A stretch of 64,000 nucleotides of DNA from Pseudomonas hunanensis (GTDB lineage Bacteria; Pseudomonadota; Gammaproteobacteria; Pseudomonadales; Pseudomonadaceae). The notes beneath the pieces are model-generated. The model did not search any database and was not told the DNA's origin. It saw only the letters and a program-made list of their open reading frames with translations. The translations under genes were made by a program, and so were the position numbers. Positions 1 to 9,017 of the stretch are shown piece after piece (within the stretch, counting starts at the first letter, position 1; the number at the start of each line of letters is the position of its first letter). The DNA is taken from positions 124,001 through 188,000 of the forward strand of contig NZ_QJRC01000071.1 in NCBI RefSeq assembly GCF_013393325.1, given 5' to 3'.

Positions 1-1121
1 TCCAGCGTGGCCAGCACTTTGAGCAACGGCCGCTGCTGCAGGCTGAGGTCGCGCCCGCCGTGGATCAGCTGGAAGGCCTGGGCGATGAATTCCACCTCTC
101 GGATGCCACCGGCACCCAGCTTGATGTTGTCGGCCATGCCCTTGCGCCGCACTTCCTGCTGGATCAGTTGCTTCATGGTGCGCAGCGCTTCGATCGCGGA
201 AAAATCCAGGTATCGGCGGTACACGAACGGGCGCAGTACTTCCTGCAACTGCGCGCCGGCGGCCTGGTCGCCCGCCACGACCCGCGCCTTGATCATCGCG
301 TAGCGCTCCCAGTCGCGGCCCTGGTCCTGGTAGTACTGCTCCAGTGCGTTGAAGCTGAGCACCAGTGCGCCGGCCGAACCATACGGGCGCAGGCGCATGT
401 CGACGCGGAACACAAAGCCGTCGACCGTCACTGGGTCCAGTGCCTTGATCAGCCGTTGGCCAAGGCGGGTAAAGAACTCCTGGTTATCCAGCGAGCGCTT
501 CACCCCTTCGGTTTCGCCGCCTTCGGGGAAGCCGAAAATCAGGTCGATGTCCGACGACAGGTTCAGCTCTACCGCCCCAAGCTTGCCCATGCCCAGCACC
601 ACCATGTGCTGCGGCTGGCCGCTGCGGTTGCCGATGGGCGTGCCGAACTGCTGGCAATGGCGCGGATACAGCCATTGGTAGGCTTCGTCGATGGCCGCAT
701 CGGCCAGGTCCGACAGGTCGCGGCAGGTTTCGCCCAGCTCGGCTTGGCGGGTGATGTCGCGCCAGATGATGCGCAGCTGCTGGCGGTTGCGCGCGCGGCG
801 CAGGTTACGCGCCAGTTCGTCTTCGCTCTGCGCCGCCTGGGCAGCCTCGGCAATTTGCCCGCGCAACTCACCCGGGGCGTAACGCCGCTCCAACTCGCCA
901 CTGGCCAGCAGGGCAAACAGCATGGCCGGGTCGCGCTGGGCCACCCCCAGGACATAATCGCTGGCGGCGGCAACCTGATCGAACTGTTGCCGATGGGCTG
1001 GGCTCCAACCGTTCAGGTCAAGATCGGGGTGGGCAGCCACGGCATCGCTGATGAATTGCCGGTTGCGAACGACCAGTGGTTGCAGGGTGACGGGCAGATC
1101 GGAGGGCAAAGGTAGGCGCAT
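1..1121 (-). CDS. glnE: Bifunctional glutamine synthetase adenylyltransferase/deadenylyltransferase, N-terminal part
   Basis: The reading frame on the minus strand runs off the left edge of the window, so only about 373 N-terminal residues are present of a protein that is usually close to 980. It starts at ATG 1121-1119 with MRLPLPSDLP. The visible part is the first (deadenylylating) nucleotidyltransferase domain: the motif GMGKLGAVELNLSSDIDLIF carries the metal-binding G-S-x9-D-x-D type signature, followed by the conserved VDMRLRPYGSAG and GAGGIREVEFIAQ blocks. GlnE controls glutamine synthetase activity by attaching or removing AMP in response to PII proteins. It is divergent from aceE, with about 380 bp between the two starts. 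The family call is certain; the truncation is only the window edge. Confidence 0.95.
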   Translation of the reverse strand, partial: MRLPLPSDLPVTLQPLVVRNRQFISDAVAAHPDLDLNGWSPAHRQQFDQVAAASDYVLGVAQRDPAMLFALLASGELERRYAPGELRGQIAEAAQAAQSEDELARNLRRARNRQQLRIIWRDITRQAELGETCRDLSDLADAAIDEAYQWLYPRHCQQFGTPIGNRSGQPQHMVVLGMGKLGAVELNLSSDIDLIFGFPEGGETEGVKRSLDNQEFFTRLGQRLIKALDPVTVDGFVFRVDMRLRPYGSAGALVLSFNALEQYYQDQGRDWERYAMIKARVVAGDQAAGAQLQEVLRPFVYRRYLDFSAIEALRTMKQLIQQEVRRKGMADNIKLGAGGIREVEFIAQAFQLIHGGRDLSLQQRPLLKVLATL

Positions 1122-1328
1122 GGTCTATCCTTGATCGGCGTGAAATAGAGGGGGAAAAGCGGCCAAGGGGAAGCCGGACCACGGTTGGACTGTCGTACAA
1201 AAGTTGGAAATAGCTGAAAAAAACGAAAACTTGGCAACAAACATCAAGAACCACCCGTTCGCGACACAATGCCAACCAACATGAACGTTTTTCCTCACAA
1301 GCCAAGGTGCGACCAAACGTCGCACAAA

Positions 1329-1343
1329 TGTAGTTTTACTACT
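1329..1343 (+). promoter_or_regulatory. Operator-like dyad upstream of aceE, copy 1
   Basis: TGTAGTTTTACTACT is an imperfect inverted repeat with half-sites TGTAGT/ACTAC(A) around three bases. It is nearly the reverse complement of the copy at 1381-1395. The GT-N3-AC centre resembles operators of FadR-subfamily GntR regulators such as PdhR; that assignment is inference. Confidence 0.55.
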
Positions 1344-1380
1344 ACTCGTGTCGTGCAAAAGCATGAAATGCGAACGCAAA

Positions 1381-1395
1381 TGTAGTAAAACTACA
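1381..1395 (+). promoter_or_regulatory. Operator-like dyad upstream of aceE, copy 2
   Basis: TGTAGTAAAACTACA is a perfect 6-bp-arm dyad. It starts 52 bp after copy 1, about five helical turns, and lies 110 bp before the aceE start. This geometry suits cooperative binding of a dimeric repressor controlling pyruvate dehydrogenase. Confidence 0.6.
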
Positions 1396-1504
1396 ACGCG
1401 CCGGAAGACACCCCGGTAATCCAAGAATTCACGACGTCTGCCCATAAGGCCAGTCGCAATCTCAGGCAATCGATTCTGGTTGCCTTTCCGCCCTGGAGCA
1501 AGCC

Positions 1505-4150
1505 ATGCAAGACCTCGATCCAATCGAAACCCAGGAATGGCTGGATGCCCTGGAGTCGGTCCTCGACAAAGAAGGCGAAGACCGCGCTCATTACCTGATG
1601 ACCCGTATGGGCGAGCTGGCCACCCGCAGTGGCTCCCAGCTGCCGTATGCGATCACCACGCCATACCGCAACACCATCCCTGTCACCCACGAAGCACGCA
1701 TGCCTGGCGACCTGTTCATGGAACGCCGCATTCGCTCGATGGTGCGTTGGAACGCCTTGGCCATGGTCATGCGCACCAACCTGAAAGACTCGGACCTGGG
1801 CGGACACATCTCCAGCTTCGCCTCCAGTGCCACCCTGTACGACATCGGCTTCAACTACTTCTTCCAGGCCCCGACCGAAGAACACGGTGGCGACCTGATC
1901 TTCTTCCAGGGCCACGCTTCGCCAGGCGTCTACGCCCGTGCCTTCATGGAAGGCCGCATCAACGAAGACCAGATGAACAACTTCCGTCAGGAAGTGGACG
2001 GCAACGGCCTGTCTTCGTACCCGCACCCATGGCTGATGCCTGACTTCTGGCAGTTCCCGACCGTATCGATGGGTCTGGGCCCGATCCAGGCTATCTACCA
2101 GGCACGCTTCATGAAGTACCTGGAAGCCCGTGGCTTCATCCCGGCCGGCAAGCAGAAGGTCTGGTGCTTCATGGGCGACGGCGAGTGCGACGAGCCGGAA
2201 TCCCTGGGCGCAATCGCCCTGGCCGGCCGTGAGAAGCTGGACAACCTGATCTTCGTCATCAACTGCAACCTGCAGCGCCTCGACGGCCCGGTTCGCGGCA
2301 ACGGCAAGATCATCCAGGAACTCGAAGGCGTGTTCCGTGGCGGTGGCTGGAACGTCAACAAAGTCGTCTGGGGCCGTTTCTGGGACCCACTGCTGGCCAA
2401 GGACACCAACGGTGCCCTGCAGCGCCGCATGGACGAAGTCATCGACGGCGAGTACCAGAACTACAAAGCCAAAGACGGCGCGTACGTTCGTGAGAACTTC
2501 TTCAACACCCCAGAGCTCAAGGCCATGGTCGAAGACCTGTCCGACGAAGAGATCTGGAAGCTCAACCGTGGCGGCCACGACCCGTACAAGGTCTACGCGG
2601 CATACCACCAGGCTGTGAACCACAAAGAGCAGCCGACCGTCATTCTGGCCAAGACCATCAAGGGTTACGGCACCGGTGCTGGCGAAGCCAAGAACACCGC
2701 GCACAACACCAAGAAGGTCGACGTCGACAGCCTGCGTCACTTCCGTGACCGCTTCGACATCCCGGTCAAGGATGCCGACCTCGAGAACCTGCCGTTCTTC
2801 AAGCCGGAAGAAGGTTCCGCCGAAGCCAAGTACCTGGCCGAGCGCCGCGCAGCCCTGGGTGGCTTCGTGCCGCAGCGCCGTGCCAAGAGCTTCAGCGTAC
2901 CGACCCCATCCCTGGAAACGCTGAAAGCGATCCTGGACGGCTCGGGCGACCGTGAAATCTCCACCACCATGGCCTTCGTGCGTATTCTGGCGCAGCTGGT
3001 CAAGGACAAGGAAATCGGCCAGCGCATCGTCCCGATCATCCCGGACGAAGCCCGTACCTTCGGTATGGAAGGCATGTTCCGCCAGTTGGGCATCTACTCC
3101 TCGGTCGGCCAGCTCTACGAGCCAGTCGATAAAGACCAGGTGATGTTCTACCGCGAAGACAAGAAGGGCCAGATCCTCGAGGAAGGCATCAACGAAGCCG
3201 GCGCCATGTCGTCGTTCATCGCTGCCGGTACCTCGTACAGCTGCCACAACCAGCCGATGCTGCCGTTCTACATCTTCTACTCGATGTTCGGCTTCCAGCG
3301 TATCGGCGACCTGGCCTGGGCCGCTGGCGACAGCCGCACCCGTGGCTTCCTGATCGGCGGTACCGCCGGCCGTACCACCCTCAACGGTGAAGGCCTGCAG
3401 CACGAAGACGGTCACAGCCACATGATGGCGGGCACCATCCCGAACTGCCGCACCTACGATCCAACCTACGGCTACGAGCTGGCGGTGATCATCCAGGACG
3501 GCATGAAGAAGATGACCGAAGAACAACAGGACATCTTCTACTACATCACCGTGATGAACGAATCCTACCAGCAGCCAGCCATGCCGGCCGGTGTCGAGGA
3601 AGGCATCATCAAGGGCATGTACCTGCTCGAAGAAGACACCCGCGAAGCCGCGCACCACGTACAGCTGATGGGCTCCGGCACCATCCTGCGCGAAGTCCGC
3701 GAAGCGGCGAAGATCCTGCGTGAAGAGTTCAACGTCGGTGCCGACGTGTGGAGCGTCACCAGCTTCAACGAACTGCGTCGCGACGGCCTGGCCGTGGAAC
3801 GCGCCAACCGCCTGAAGCCTGGCCAGAAGCCACAGCAGACTTACGTCGAAGAATGCCTGAACGGCCGCAAAGGCCCGGTCATTGCCTCTACCGACTACAT
3901 GAAGCTGTTCGCCGAGCAGATTCGCCAGTGGGTACCGAGCAAAGAGTTCAAAGTCCTGGGTACCGACGGTTACGGTCGCAGCGACAGCCGCAAGAAGCTG
4001 CGTCACTTCTTCGAAGTCGACCGCCACTTCGTGGTGCTGGCTGCCCTGGAAGCCCTGGCTGACCGTGGCGAGATCGAACCAAAGGTTGTTGCAGACGCTA
4101 TCGTCAAGTTCGGTATCGACCCGGACAAGCGCAACCCACTGGACTGCTGA
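1505..4150 (+). CDS. aceE: Pyruvate dehydrogenase E1 component, homodimeric type
   Basis: The product is 881 residues, the usual length for the homodimeric (alpha2) E1 of gamma-proteobacteria. E1 decarboxylates pyruvate with thiamine diphosphate and passes the acetyl group to the lipoyl domains of AceF in the cytoplasmic pyruvate dehydrogenase complex. The ThDP/Mg motif is visible near residue 225 as GDGECDEPE, followed by NCNLQRLDGPV. The C-terminal part keeps the transketolase-like pyrimidine domain with the segments GRTTLNGEGLQHEDGHSH and YGRSDSR. ATG at 1505 follows the ribosome-site-like GGAGCAAGCC. The gene is 13 bp from aceF and clearly co-transcribed with it. Two dyads upstream (1329, 1381) suggest pyruvate-responsive control. 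Confidence 0.98.
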   Translation: MQDLDPIETQEWLDALESVLDKEGEDRAHYLMTRMGELATRSGSQLPYAITTPYRNTIPVTHEARMPGDLFMERRIRSMVRWNALAMVMRTNLKDSDLGGHISSFASSATLYDIGFNYFFQAPTEEHGGDLIFFQGHASPGVYARAFMEGRINEDQMNNFRQEVDGNGLSSYPHPWLMPDFWQFPTVSMGLGPIQAIYQARFMKYLEARGFIPAGKQKVWCFMGDGECDEPESLGAIALAGREKLDNLIFVINCNLQRLDGPVRGNGKIIQELEGVFRGGGWNVNKVVWGRFWDPLLAKDTNGALQRRMDEVIDGEYQNYKAKDGAYVRENFFNTPELKAMVEDLSDEEIWKLNRGGHDPYKVYAAYHQAVNHKEQPTVILAKTIKGYGTGAGEAKNTAHNTKKVDVDSLRHFRDRFDIPVKDADLENLPFFKPEEGSAEAKYLAERRAALGGFVPQRRAKSFSVPTPSLETLKAILDGSGDREISTTMAFVRILAQLVKDKEIGQRIVPIIPDEARTFGMEGMFRQLGIYSSVGQLYEPVDKDQVMFYREDKKGQILEEGINEAGAMSSFIAAGTSYSCHNQPMLPFYIFYSMFGFQRIGDLAWAAGDSRTRGFLIGGTAGRTTLNGEGLQHEDGHSHMMAGTIPNCRTYDPTYGYELAVIIQDGMKKMTEEQQDIFYYITVMNESYQQPAMPAGVEEGIIKGMYLLEEDTREAAHHVQLMGSGTILREVREAAKILREEFNVGADVWSVTSFNELRRDGLAVERANRLKPGQKPQQTYVEECLNGRKGPVIASTDYMKLFAEQIRQWVPSKEFKVLGTDGYGRSDSRKKLRHFFEVDRHFVVLAALEALADRGEIEPKVVADAIVKFGIDPDKRNPLDC

Positions 4151-4163
4151 GGAGTATTTTTAA

Positions 4164-5801
4164 GTGAGCGAACTCATTCGCGTACCTGACATCGGCAGCG
4201 GTGAAGGTGAAATCATCGAGCTGTTCGTCAAGGTCGGTGACCGTATCGAGGCTGACCAGAGCCTGCTGACCCTGGAGTCCGACAAGGCCTCCATGGAAAT
4301 CCCGGCCCCCAAGGCCGGCGTCATCAAGGAACTGAAGGTCAAGCTGGGCGATCGCCTGAAAGAAGGCGACGAGCTGCTGGTTCTGGAAGCCGAGGGCGCC
4401 GCTGCTGCGGCCCCTGAGGCTCCGGCCGCTGCCGCTGCGCCGGCTGCTGCTCCAGCGCCTGCTGCCGAAGCCGCCCCTGCTCCCGCCGCAGCTCCGGCTG
4501 CCGCCAGCGTGCAGGACATCCACGTGCCGGACATCGGCTCGTCGGGCAAGGCCAAGATCATCGAAGTGCTGGTCAAGGTCGGCGACACCGTCGAAGCCGA
4601 CCAGTCGCTGATTACCCTGGAGTCCGACAAGGCCTCCATGGAAATCCCGTCGCCGGCTGCCGGCGTGGTCGAAGAAGTCCTGTGCAAGCTGGAAGACGAA
4701 GTCGGCACTGGCGACCTGATCTTCAAGCTCAAGGTTGCTGGCGCTGCACCTGCTGCCGCTCCGGCACCTGCCGCAGCTGCTGCCCCGGCCAAGGCTGAGG
4801 CTGCTCCGGCCGCCGCACCTGCCGCTGCCGCCCCGGCTGCAGCCCCTGCACCGGCTGCTACCGCACCGGCCGCAGGCAGCAACGCCAAGGTTCACGCAGG
4901 CCCGGCTGTTCGTCAGCTGGCCCGTGAATTCGGTGTCGACCTGGGCGCAGTCGCGGCCACTGGCCCGCACGGCCGCATCCTGAAAGAAGACGTGCAGGTC
5001 TACGTCAAGGCGATGATGCAGAAGGCCAAGGAAGCGCCGGCAGCTGCTGGTGCAACCGGCGGCGCTGGCATCCCGCCGATCCCTGCCGTGGACTTCAGCA
5101 AGTTCGGTGAAGTGGAAGAAGTGGCCCTGACCCGCCTGATGCAGGTCGGTGCCGCCAACCTGCACCGCAGCTGGCTGAACGTGCCGCACGTGACCCAGTT
5201 CGACTCCGCCGACATCACCGAGCTGGAAGCCTTCCGCGTTGCGCAGAAGGCCGTGGCCGAGAAGGCTGGCGTGAAGCTGACCGTGCTGCCACTGCTGCTC
5301 AAGGCCTGCGCCTTCCTGCTCAAGGAACTGCCGGACTTCAACAGCTCGCTGGCGCCAAGCGGCAAGGCCATCATCCGCAAGAAGTACGTGAACATCGGCT
5401 TCGCCGTGGACACCCCGGATGGTCTGCTGGTCCCTGTGATCAAGAACGTCGACCAGAAGAGCCTGCTGCAACTGGCTGCCGAAGCCGCAGCGCTGGCTGA
5501 AAAAGCCCGCACCAAGAAGCTGTCGGCCGACGAGATGCAAGGCGCTTGCTTCACCATCTCCAGCCTCGGCCACATTGGCGGCACCGGCTTCACGCCGATC
5601 GTCAACGCGCCGGAAGTGGCTATCCTGGGCGTCTCCAAGGCGACCATGCAGCCGGTCTGGGATGGCAAGGCGTTCCAGCCGAAGCTGATGCTGCCGCTGT
5701 CGCTGTCCTACGATCACCGTGTGATCAACGGCGCTGCCGCTGCGCGCTTCACCAAGCGCCTGGGCGACGTGCTGGGCGATATCCGCACCATGCTGCTGTA
5801 A
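4164..5801 (+). CDS. aceF: Pyruvate dehydrogenase E2, dihydrolipoamide acetyltransferase
   Basis: The 545-residue protein starts with GTG at 4164 after a strong GAGGAG site 13 bp downstream of aceE. Two N-terminal lipoyl domains are present, with the lipoylated lysines in ESDKASME at about residues 41 and 156; the E. coli enzyme has three. Long alanine/proline-rich linkers join them to an E3/E1-binding domain (about 255-290, containing REFGVDLGAV) and a C-terminal acetyltransferase domain. The catalytic DHRVINGA motif with His at about 518 is intact near the end. The protein forms the core of the pyruvate dehydrogenase complex. No E3 gene follows, so lipoamide dehydrogenase must be encoded elsewhere. 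Two hairpin terminators lie immediately downstream. Confidence 0.98.
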   Translation: MSELIRVPDIGSGEGEIIELFVKVGDRIEADQSLLTLESDKASMEIPAPKAGVIKELKVKLGDRLKEGDELLVLEAEGAAAAAPEAPAAAAAPAAAPAPAAEAAPAPAAAPAAASVQDIHVPDIGSSGKAKIIEVLVKVGDTVEADQSLITLESDKASMEIPSPAAGVVEEVLCKLEDEVGTGDLIFKLKVAGAAPAAAPAPAAAAAPAKAEAAPAAAPAAAAPAAAPAPAATAPAAGSNAKVHAGPAVRQLAREFGVDLGAVAATGPHGRILKEDVQVYVKAMMQKAKEAPAAAGATGGAGIPPIPAVDFSKFGEVEEVALTRLMQVGAANLHRSWLNVPHVTQFDSADITELEAFRVAQKAVAEKAGVKLTVLPLLLKACAFLLKELPDFNSSLAPSGKAIIRKKYVNIGFAVDTPDGLLVPVIKNVDQKSLLQLAAEAAALAEKARTKKLSADEMQGACFTISSLGHIGGTGFTPIVNAPEVAILGVSKATMQPVWDGKAFQPKLMLPLSLSYDHRVINGAAAARFTKRLGDVLGDIRTMLL

Positions 5802-5810
5802 GGCAGCCCA

Positions 5811-5841
5811 CTGCCCCTGCGTGCAGGGGCAGTACCCTTTT
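5811..5841 (+). terminator. Rho-independent terminator of aceEF
   Basis: CTGCCCCTGC/GTGCAGGGGCAG forms a hairpin ten bases after the aceF stop, followed by ACCCTTTT. Confidence 0.75.
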
Positions 5842-5863
5842 CGAGCTGCCACGCTCGTACCTC

Positions 5864-5892
5864 AACCCCGTCGATTGGCGGGGCTTTTTTTG
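5864..5892 (+). terminator. Second terminator-like hairpin after aceF
   Basis: CCCCG and CGGGG pair around TCGATTGG and are followed by a run of seven T. It would back up the terminator at 5811. Confidence 0.7.
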
Positions 5893-5902
5893 TCTGGAAA
5901 AA

Positions 5903-6008
5903 GCTGGGAGGGCTTCGCCCTCCATCGCGACACAAGGCCGCTCCCACAAGGCGATCGCGGCTCCCTGTAGGAGCGGCCTTGTGTCGCGATGGGCCGCAAC
6001 GCGGCCCC
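5903..6008. repeat. REP pair, 'ACACAAGGCCGCTCC' class, inverted
   Basis: Two oppositely oriented copies of the P. putida-type REP with core CGACACAAGGCCGCTCC, separated by about 20 bp. Each carries a short flanking stem (GGGAGGGC/GCCCTCC on the left, GGGCCGC/GCGGCCC on the right). Confidence 0.85.
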
Positions 6009-6161
6009 AAAATCTCCAGCCAAACTACAGAATCGGCCACATCAGCCGATAACCCGTCCACAGCATCGCACATGGCCGCTTGCCAGCCCTCGGGACATGA
6101 TGCAACCTTGCCAGATCCAACGCCGCCCAAGGGCCGCGTTCCCTCTTCAAGCGAGTCTTCG

Positions 6162-8852
6162 ATGAAAAGCCAACCCGATGCCGCCAGCCGTGTGGCGGCC
6201 GAGGTCGTGACGCAGTTACCCGTGCCTTCGCGGCTGGGCATGCTGCGTTTCGAAAGGCTCAACGAAGCCACTTGGGCCATGCTCTACCTGGACCCGGCCT
6301 GCGAGCGCCAGTTCGGCCTGCAGGCCGGCGACCTGTGCGCCCTGGTAGACGCCCCGTACGCCAGCCTGATGGAGCCCGAAGCACGCTACCGGCTGCACGA
6401 CGAGATCCAGCTGCAACTGGCCCAGCGCGGCTACTACCGCGTGCGCTATACCCTACACACCCCAAGTGCGTCGATGCGCTTGCTGGAGGCCGGTGAAGCC
6501 TACAAGCAGCACAACCGCCAGTTGCTGCGCGGCTACCTGAGCGTGCTCGACGACCAACAGGACGACACCGGCGAACCCGGCGCCAGCGACCTGGAATCAC
6601 GCAACAACCGCCTGCAACTGGCCCTGCAACTGAACCAGCGCGCCCAGCAAGAACAACTGGAACACCTGGAGCGTGTGCGTGGCCAGCAGGACCTTATCCT
6701 GCGCCTGGCCCGCCAGCGCTACAGCGCCGGCAACTCGCTGCTGGAAGCGGCCCAGCTGATTACCCAGAGTGCCTGCGAAATCTACAAGGTCGACAGCGCC
6801 AGTATCTGGCACCTGGAAGACCAGCGCCTGGAACCGATCATCGCCTGGTACCGCGATGCGCAGGAGCATCGCCAGCCCGAAGCCATCGATGCCAGCCGCT
6901 TCCCCGACTACCTCGACGCGCTGCACGCCAGCCGCGCCATCGACGCCCACAACGCCGGCCACGACCCACGCACCCGCGCCCTGGCGCAAAGCATGCGCCC
7001 GGAAAACAAGGCCATGCTCGACGCCAGTATCCGCGTCGATGGCCAGGTGGTCGGCGTGCTGTGCCTGGAGCAGACCGGCCAGGCACGGGCCTGGCAGTCG
7101 GACGAAATTGCCTTTGCCGGCGAGCTGGCCGACCAGTTCGCCCAGGTCATCACCAACCACAACCGCCGCGCCGCCACCAACGCCCTGCACCTGTTCCAAC
7201 GTGCGGTCGAGCAAAGCGCCAGCGCCTTCCTGCTGGTCAACCGCGACGGCCGGGTGGAGTACGTCAACCCAAGCTTCACCGCCATCACCCAGTACAGCAC
7301 CGACGAAGTGCAGGGGCGCCAGCTGGCTGAGCTGCCGGCGCTGGAAAACCTCAGCGAACTGCTGTTCGACTCGCCGTCGAGCCTGGCCATGGGCAACAGC
7401 TGGCAGGGCGAGTTCAAGAGCCGGCGCAAGAACCTGGAGCCGTACTGGGGGCAATTGTCGATTTCCAAGGTGTACGGTGACAACCGTGAGCTGACCCACT
7501 ACATCGGCATCTACGAAGACGTCACCCAGACCAAGCTGGCCCAGCAGCGTATCGAGCGCCTGGCCTACACCGACAACCTGACCAACCTGGGCAACCGCCC
7601 GGCGTTCATCCGCAGCCTCGACGAACGCTTTGCCCGTGATGGCGAAAGCGCGATGTGCCTGCTGCTGGTGGACATCGACAACTTCAAGCGGATCAACGAC
7701 AGCCTTGGCCACCAAACCGGTGACAAGCTGCTGATCAGCTTGGCCCGGCGCCTGCGCAACAGCCTTCACGCCGGTGGCATCCTGGCCCGTTTTGCCAGTA
7801 ACGAATTCGCCGTGCTGCTCGACAACACCAGCCTGGAAGATGGCCAGGGCGTTGCTCTGCAGTTGCTGCGCACCCTCGACAAGCCGATGTTCGTCGACAA
7901 CCAGCTGATCAACGTCACCGCCTCGGTAGGCCTGGCCTGTGCACCGTTGCACGGCGTCGACCCGGCCAGCCTGATGAAAAACGCCGGCCTGGCGCTGCAC
8001 AAGGCCAAGGCCAACGGCAAACACCAGGTGCAGGTGTTCACCGAAGTGCTCAATGCCGAAGCCAGCTACAAGCTGTTCGTCGAGAACAACCTGCGCCGCG
8101 CCCTGACCCAGAACGAGCTGGAAGTGTTCTACCAGCCCAAGATCTGCCTGCGCAGCGGCCGCCTGCTGGGGCTGGAAGCCTTGCTGCGCTGGAACCACCC
8201 AGAGCGCGGCATGATCCGCCCGGACCAGTTCATCAGCGTGGCGGAAGAGACCGGCCTGATCATCCCCATTGGTAAATGGGTGGTACGCCAGGCGTGCCGC
8301 ATGAGCCAGCAACTGCGCGAGGCTGGCATGGGCAACCTGCACGTGGCCATCAACCTGTCACCCAAGCAGTTCTCCGACCCGGACCTGGTGGCGTCGATCA
8401 GCACCATCCTCAAGGATGAAGCCCTGCCCCCACACCTGCTTGAGCTGGAGCTGACCGAAGGCCTGCTGCTGGAGGCCAGCGAAGACACCCACCGCCAGCT
8501 GGACGAGCTGAAAGCCCTGGGCCTGACCCTGGCCATGGACGACTTCGGTACCGGTTATTCGTCGCTGAGCTACCTGAAGAAGTTTCCGATCGACATCCTC
8601 AAGATCGACCGCAGCTTCATCAACGAAATCCCCGACAACCAGGACGACATGGAAATCACCTCGGCGGTGGTGGCCATGGCCCACAACCTGAAGTTGAAGG
8701 TGGTGGCCGAAGGGATCGAGACGCCGGAGCAACTGGCGTTCCTGCGTCGGCACCGCTGCGACGTGGGCCAGGGTTACCTGTTCGACCGGCCAATTCCGGG
8801 GCGCGAGCTGGCTGAGCGGTTGAAGCGCTATCCGCGTGGCCCGGTGGCCTGA
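6162..8852 (+). CDS. GAF/PAS/GGDEF/EAL cyclic-di-GMP signalling protein, probable phosphodiesterase
   Basis: The start chosen is ATG 6162 (MKSQPDAASR), giving 896 residues; an open frame extends upstream but runs through REP sequence and is unlikely to be translated. After an N-terminal PAS-like region come a GAF domain (roughly 190-340), a PAS domain (roughly 350-460, AFLLVNRDGRVEYVNPS), a GGDEF domain and a C-terminal EAL domain. The GGDEF signature is replaced by ASNEF, so cyclase activity is unlikely. The EAL domain keeps EALLRW, ELTEG, DDFGTGYSSL, KIDRSFI and VVAEGIE, as in active phosphodiesterases. No transmembrane segment is evident, so it should be cytosolic. The likely role is hydrolysis of c-di-GMP under control of the GAF/PAS sensors. 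Confidence 0.9.
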   Translation: MKSQPDAASRVAAEVVTQLPVPSRLGMLRFERLNEATWAMLYLDPACERQFGLQAGDLCALVDAPYASLMEPEARYRLHDEIQLQLAQRGYYRVRYTLHTPSASMRLLEAGEAYKQHNRQLLRGYLSVLDDQQDDTGEPGASDLESRNNRLQLALQLNQRAQQEQLEHLERVRGQQDLILRLARQRYSAGNSLLEAAQLITQSACEIYKVDSASIWHLEDQRLEPIIAWYRDAQEHRQPEAIDASRFPDYLDALHASRAIDAHNAGHDPRTRALAQSMRPENKAMLDASIRVDGQVVGVLCLEQTGQARAWQSDEIAFAGELADQFAQVITNHNRRAATNALHLFQRAVEQSASAFLLVNRDGRVEYVNPSFTAITQYSTDEVQGRQLAELPALENLSELLFDSPSSLAMGNSWQGEFKSRRKNLEPYWGQLSISKVYGDNRELTHYIGIYEDVTQTKLAQQRIERLAYTDNLTNLGNRPAFIRSLDERFARDGESAMCLLLVDIDNFKRINDSLGHQTGDKLLISLARRLRNSLHAGGILARFASNEFAVLLDNTSLEDGQGVALQLLRTLDKPMFVDNQLINVTASVGLACAPLHGVDPASLMKNAGLALHKAKANGKHQVQVFTEVLNAEASYKLFVENNLRRALTQNELEVFYQPKICLRSGRLLGLEALLRWNHPERGMIRPDQFISVAEETGLIIPIGKWVVRQACRMSQQLREAGMGNLHVAINLSPKQFSDPDLVASISTILKDEALPPHLLELELTEGLLLEASEDTHRQLDELKALGLTLAMDDFGTGYSSLSYLKKFPIDILKIDRSFINEIPDNQDDMEITSAVVAMAHNLKLKVVAEGIETPEQLAFLRRHRCDVGQGYLFDRPIPGRELAERLKRYPRGPVA

Positions 8853-8889
8853 CAGCCACGCAAACCTCGGGCACTATAGAGCCCATACG

Positions 8890-8980
8890 GGCCCTTTCGC
8901 GGGTAAACCCGCTCCCACAGGTACGCCACAGTATTCGAAATCTGTGGGTTGCCTGTGGGAGCGGGTTTACCCGCGAATGC
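8890..8980. repeat. REP pair, 'CGGGTAAACCCGCTCC' class, inverted
   Basis: Two copies of the REP core CGCGGGTAAACCCGCTCCCA in opposite orientation, between the GGDEF/EAL gene and msrA. Confidence 0.85.
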
Positions 8981-9017
8981 CCCAGCCCCTATCTCAAAGC
9001 CATACAGAGGAACGGCC

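Larger units (their letters stand above)
1122..1504. other. Divergent glnE-aceE promoter region
   Basis: This 383-bp gap contains no convincing gene. It is AT-richer than its flanks and holds two matching dyads at 1329-1343 and 1381-1395 in front of aceE. An Shine-Dalgarno-like GGAGCAAGCC lies just before the aceE ATG. Confidence 0.7.

Noticed and set aside
1391..4027. An 878-codon open frame antisense to aceE
   Set aside because: It mirrors aceE in a GC-rich genome where the antisense frame lacks stops; composition is Val/Ala/His-rich with no family resemblance.
4104..5852. Long antisense frame opposite aceF with Gly/Ser-rich stretches
   Set aside because: The repeats are the complement of the Ala/Pro linkers of AceF.
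5979..6161. N-terminal extension of the GGDEF/EAL protein
   Set aside because: The extra codons run through REP sequence and lack a ribosome site; start placed at 6162.
8949..9017. N-terminal extension of msrA
   Set aside because: Encoded by a REP element; the ATG at 9018 has AGAGGA upstream.
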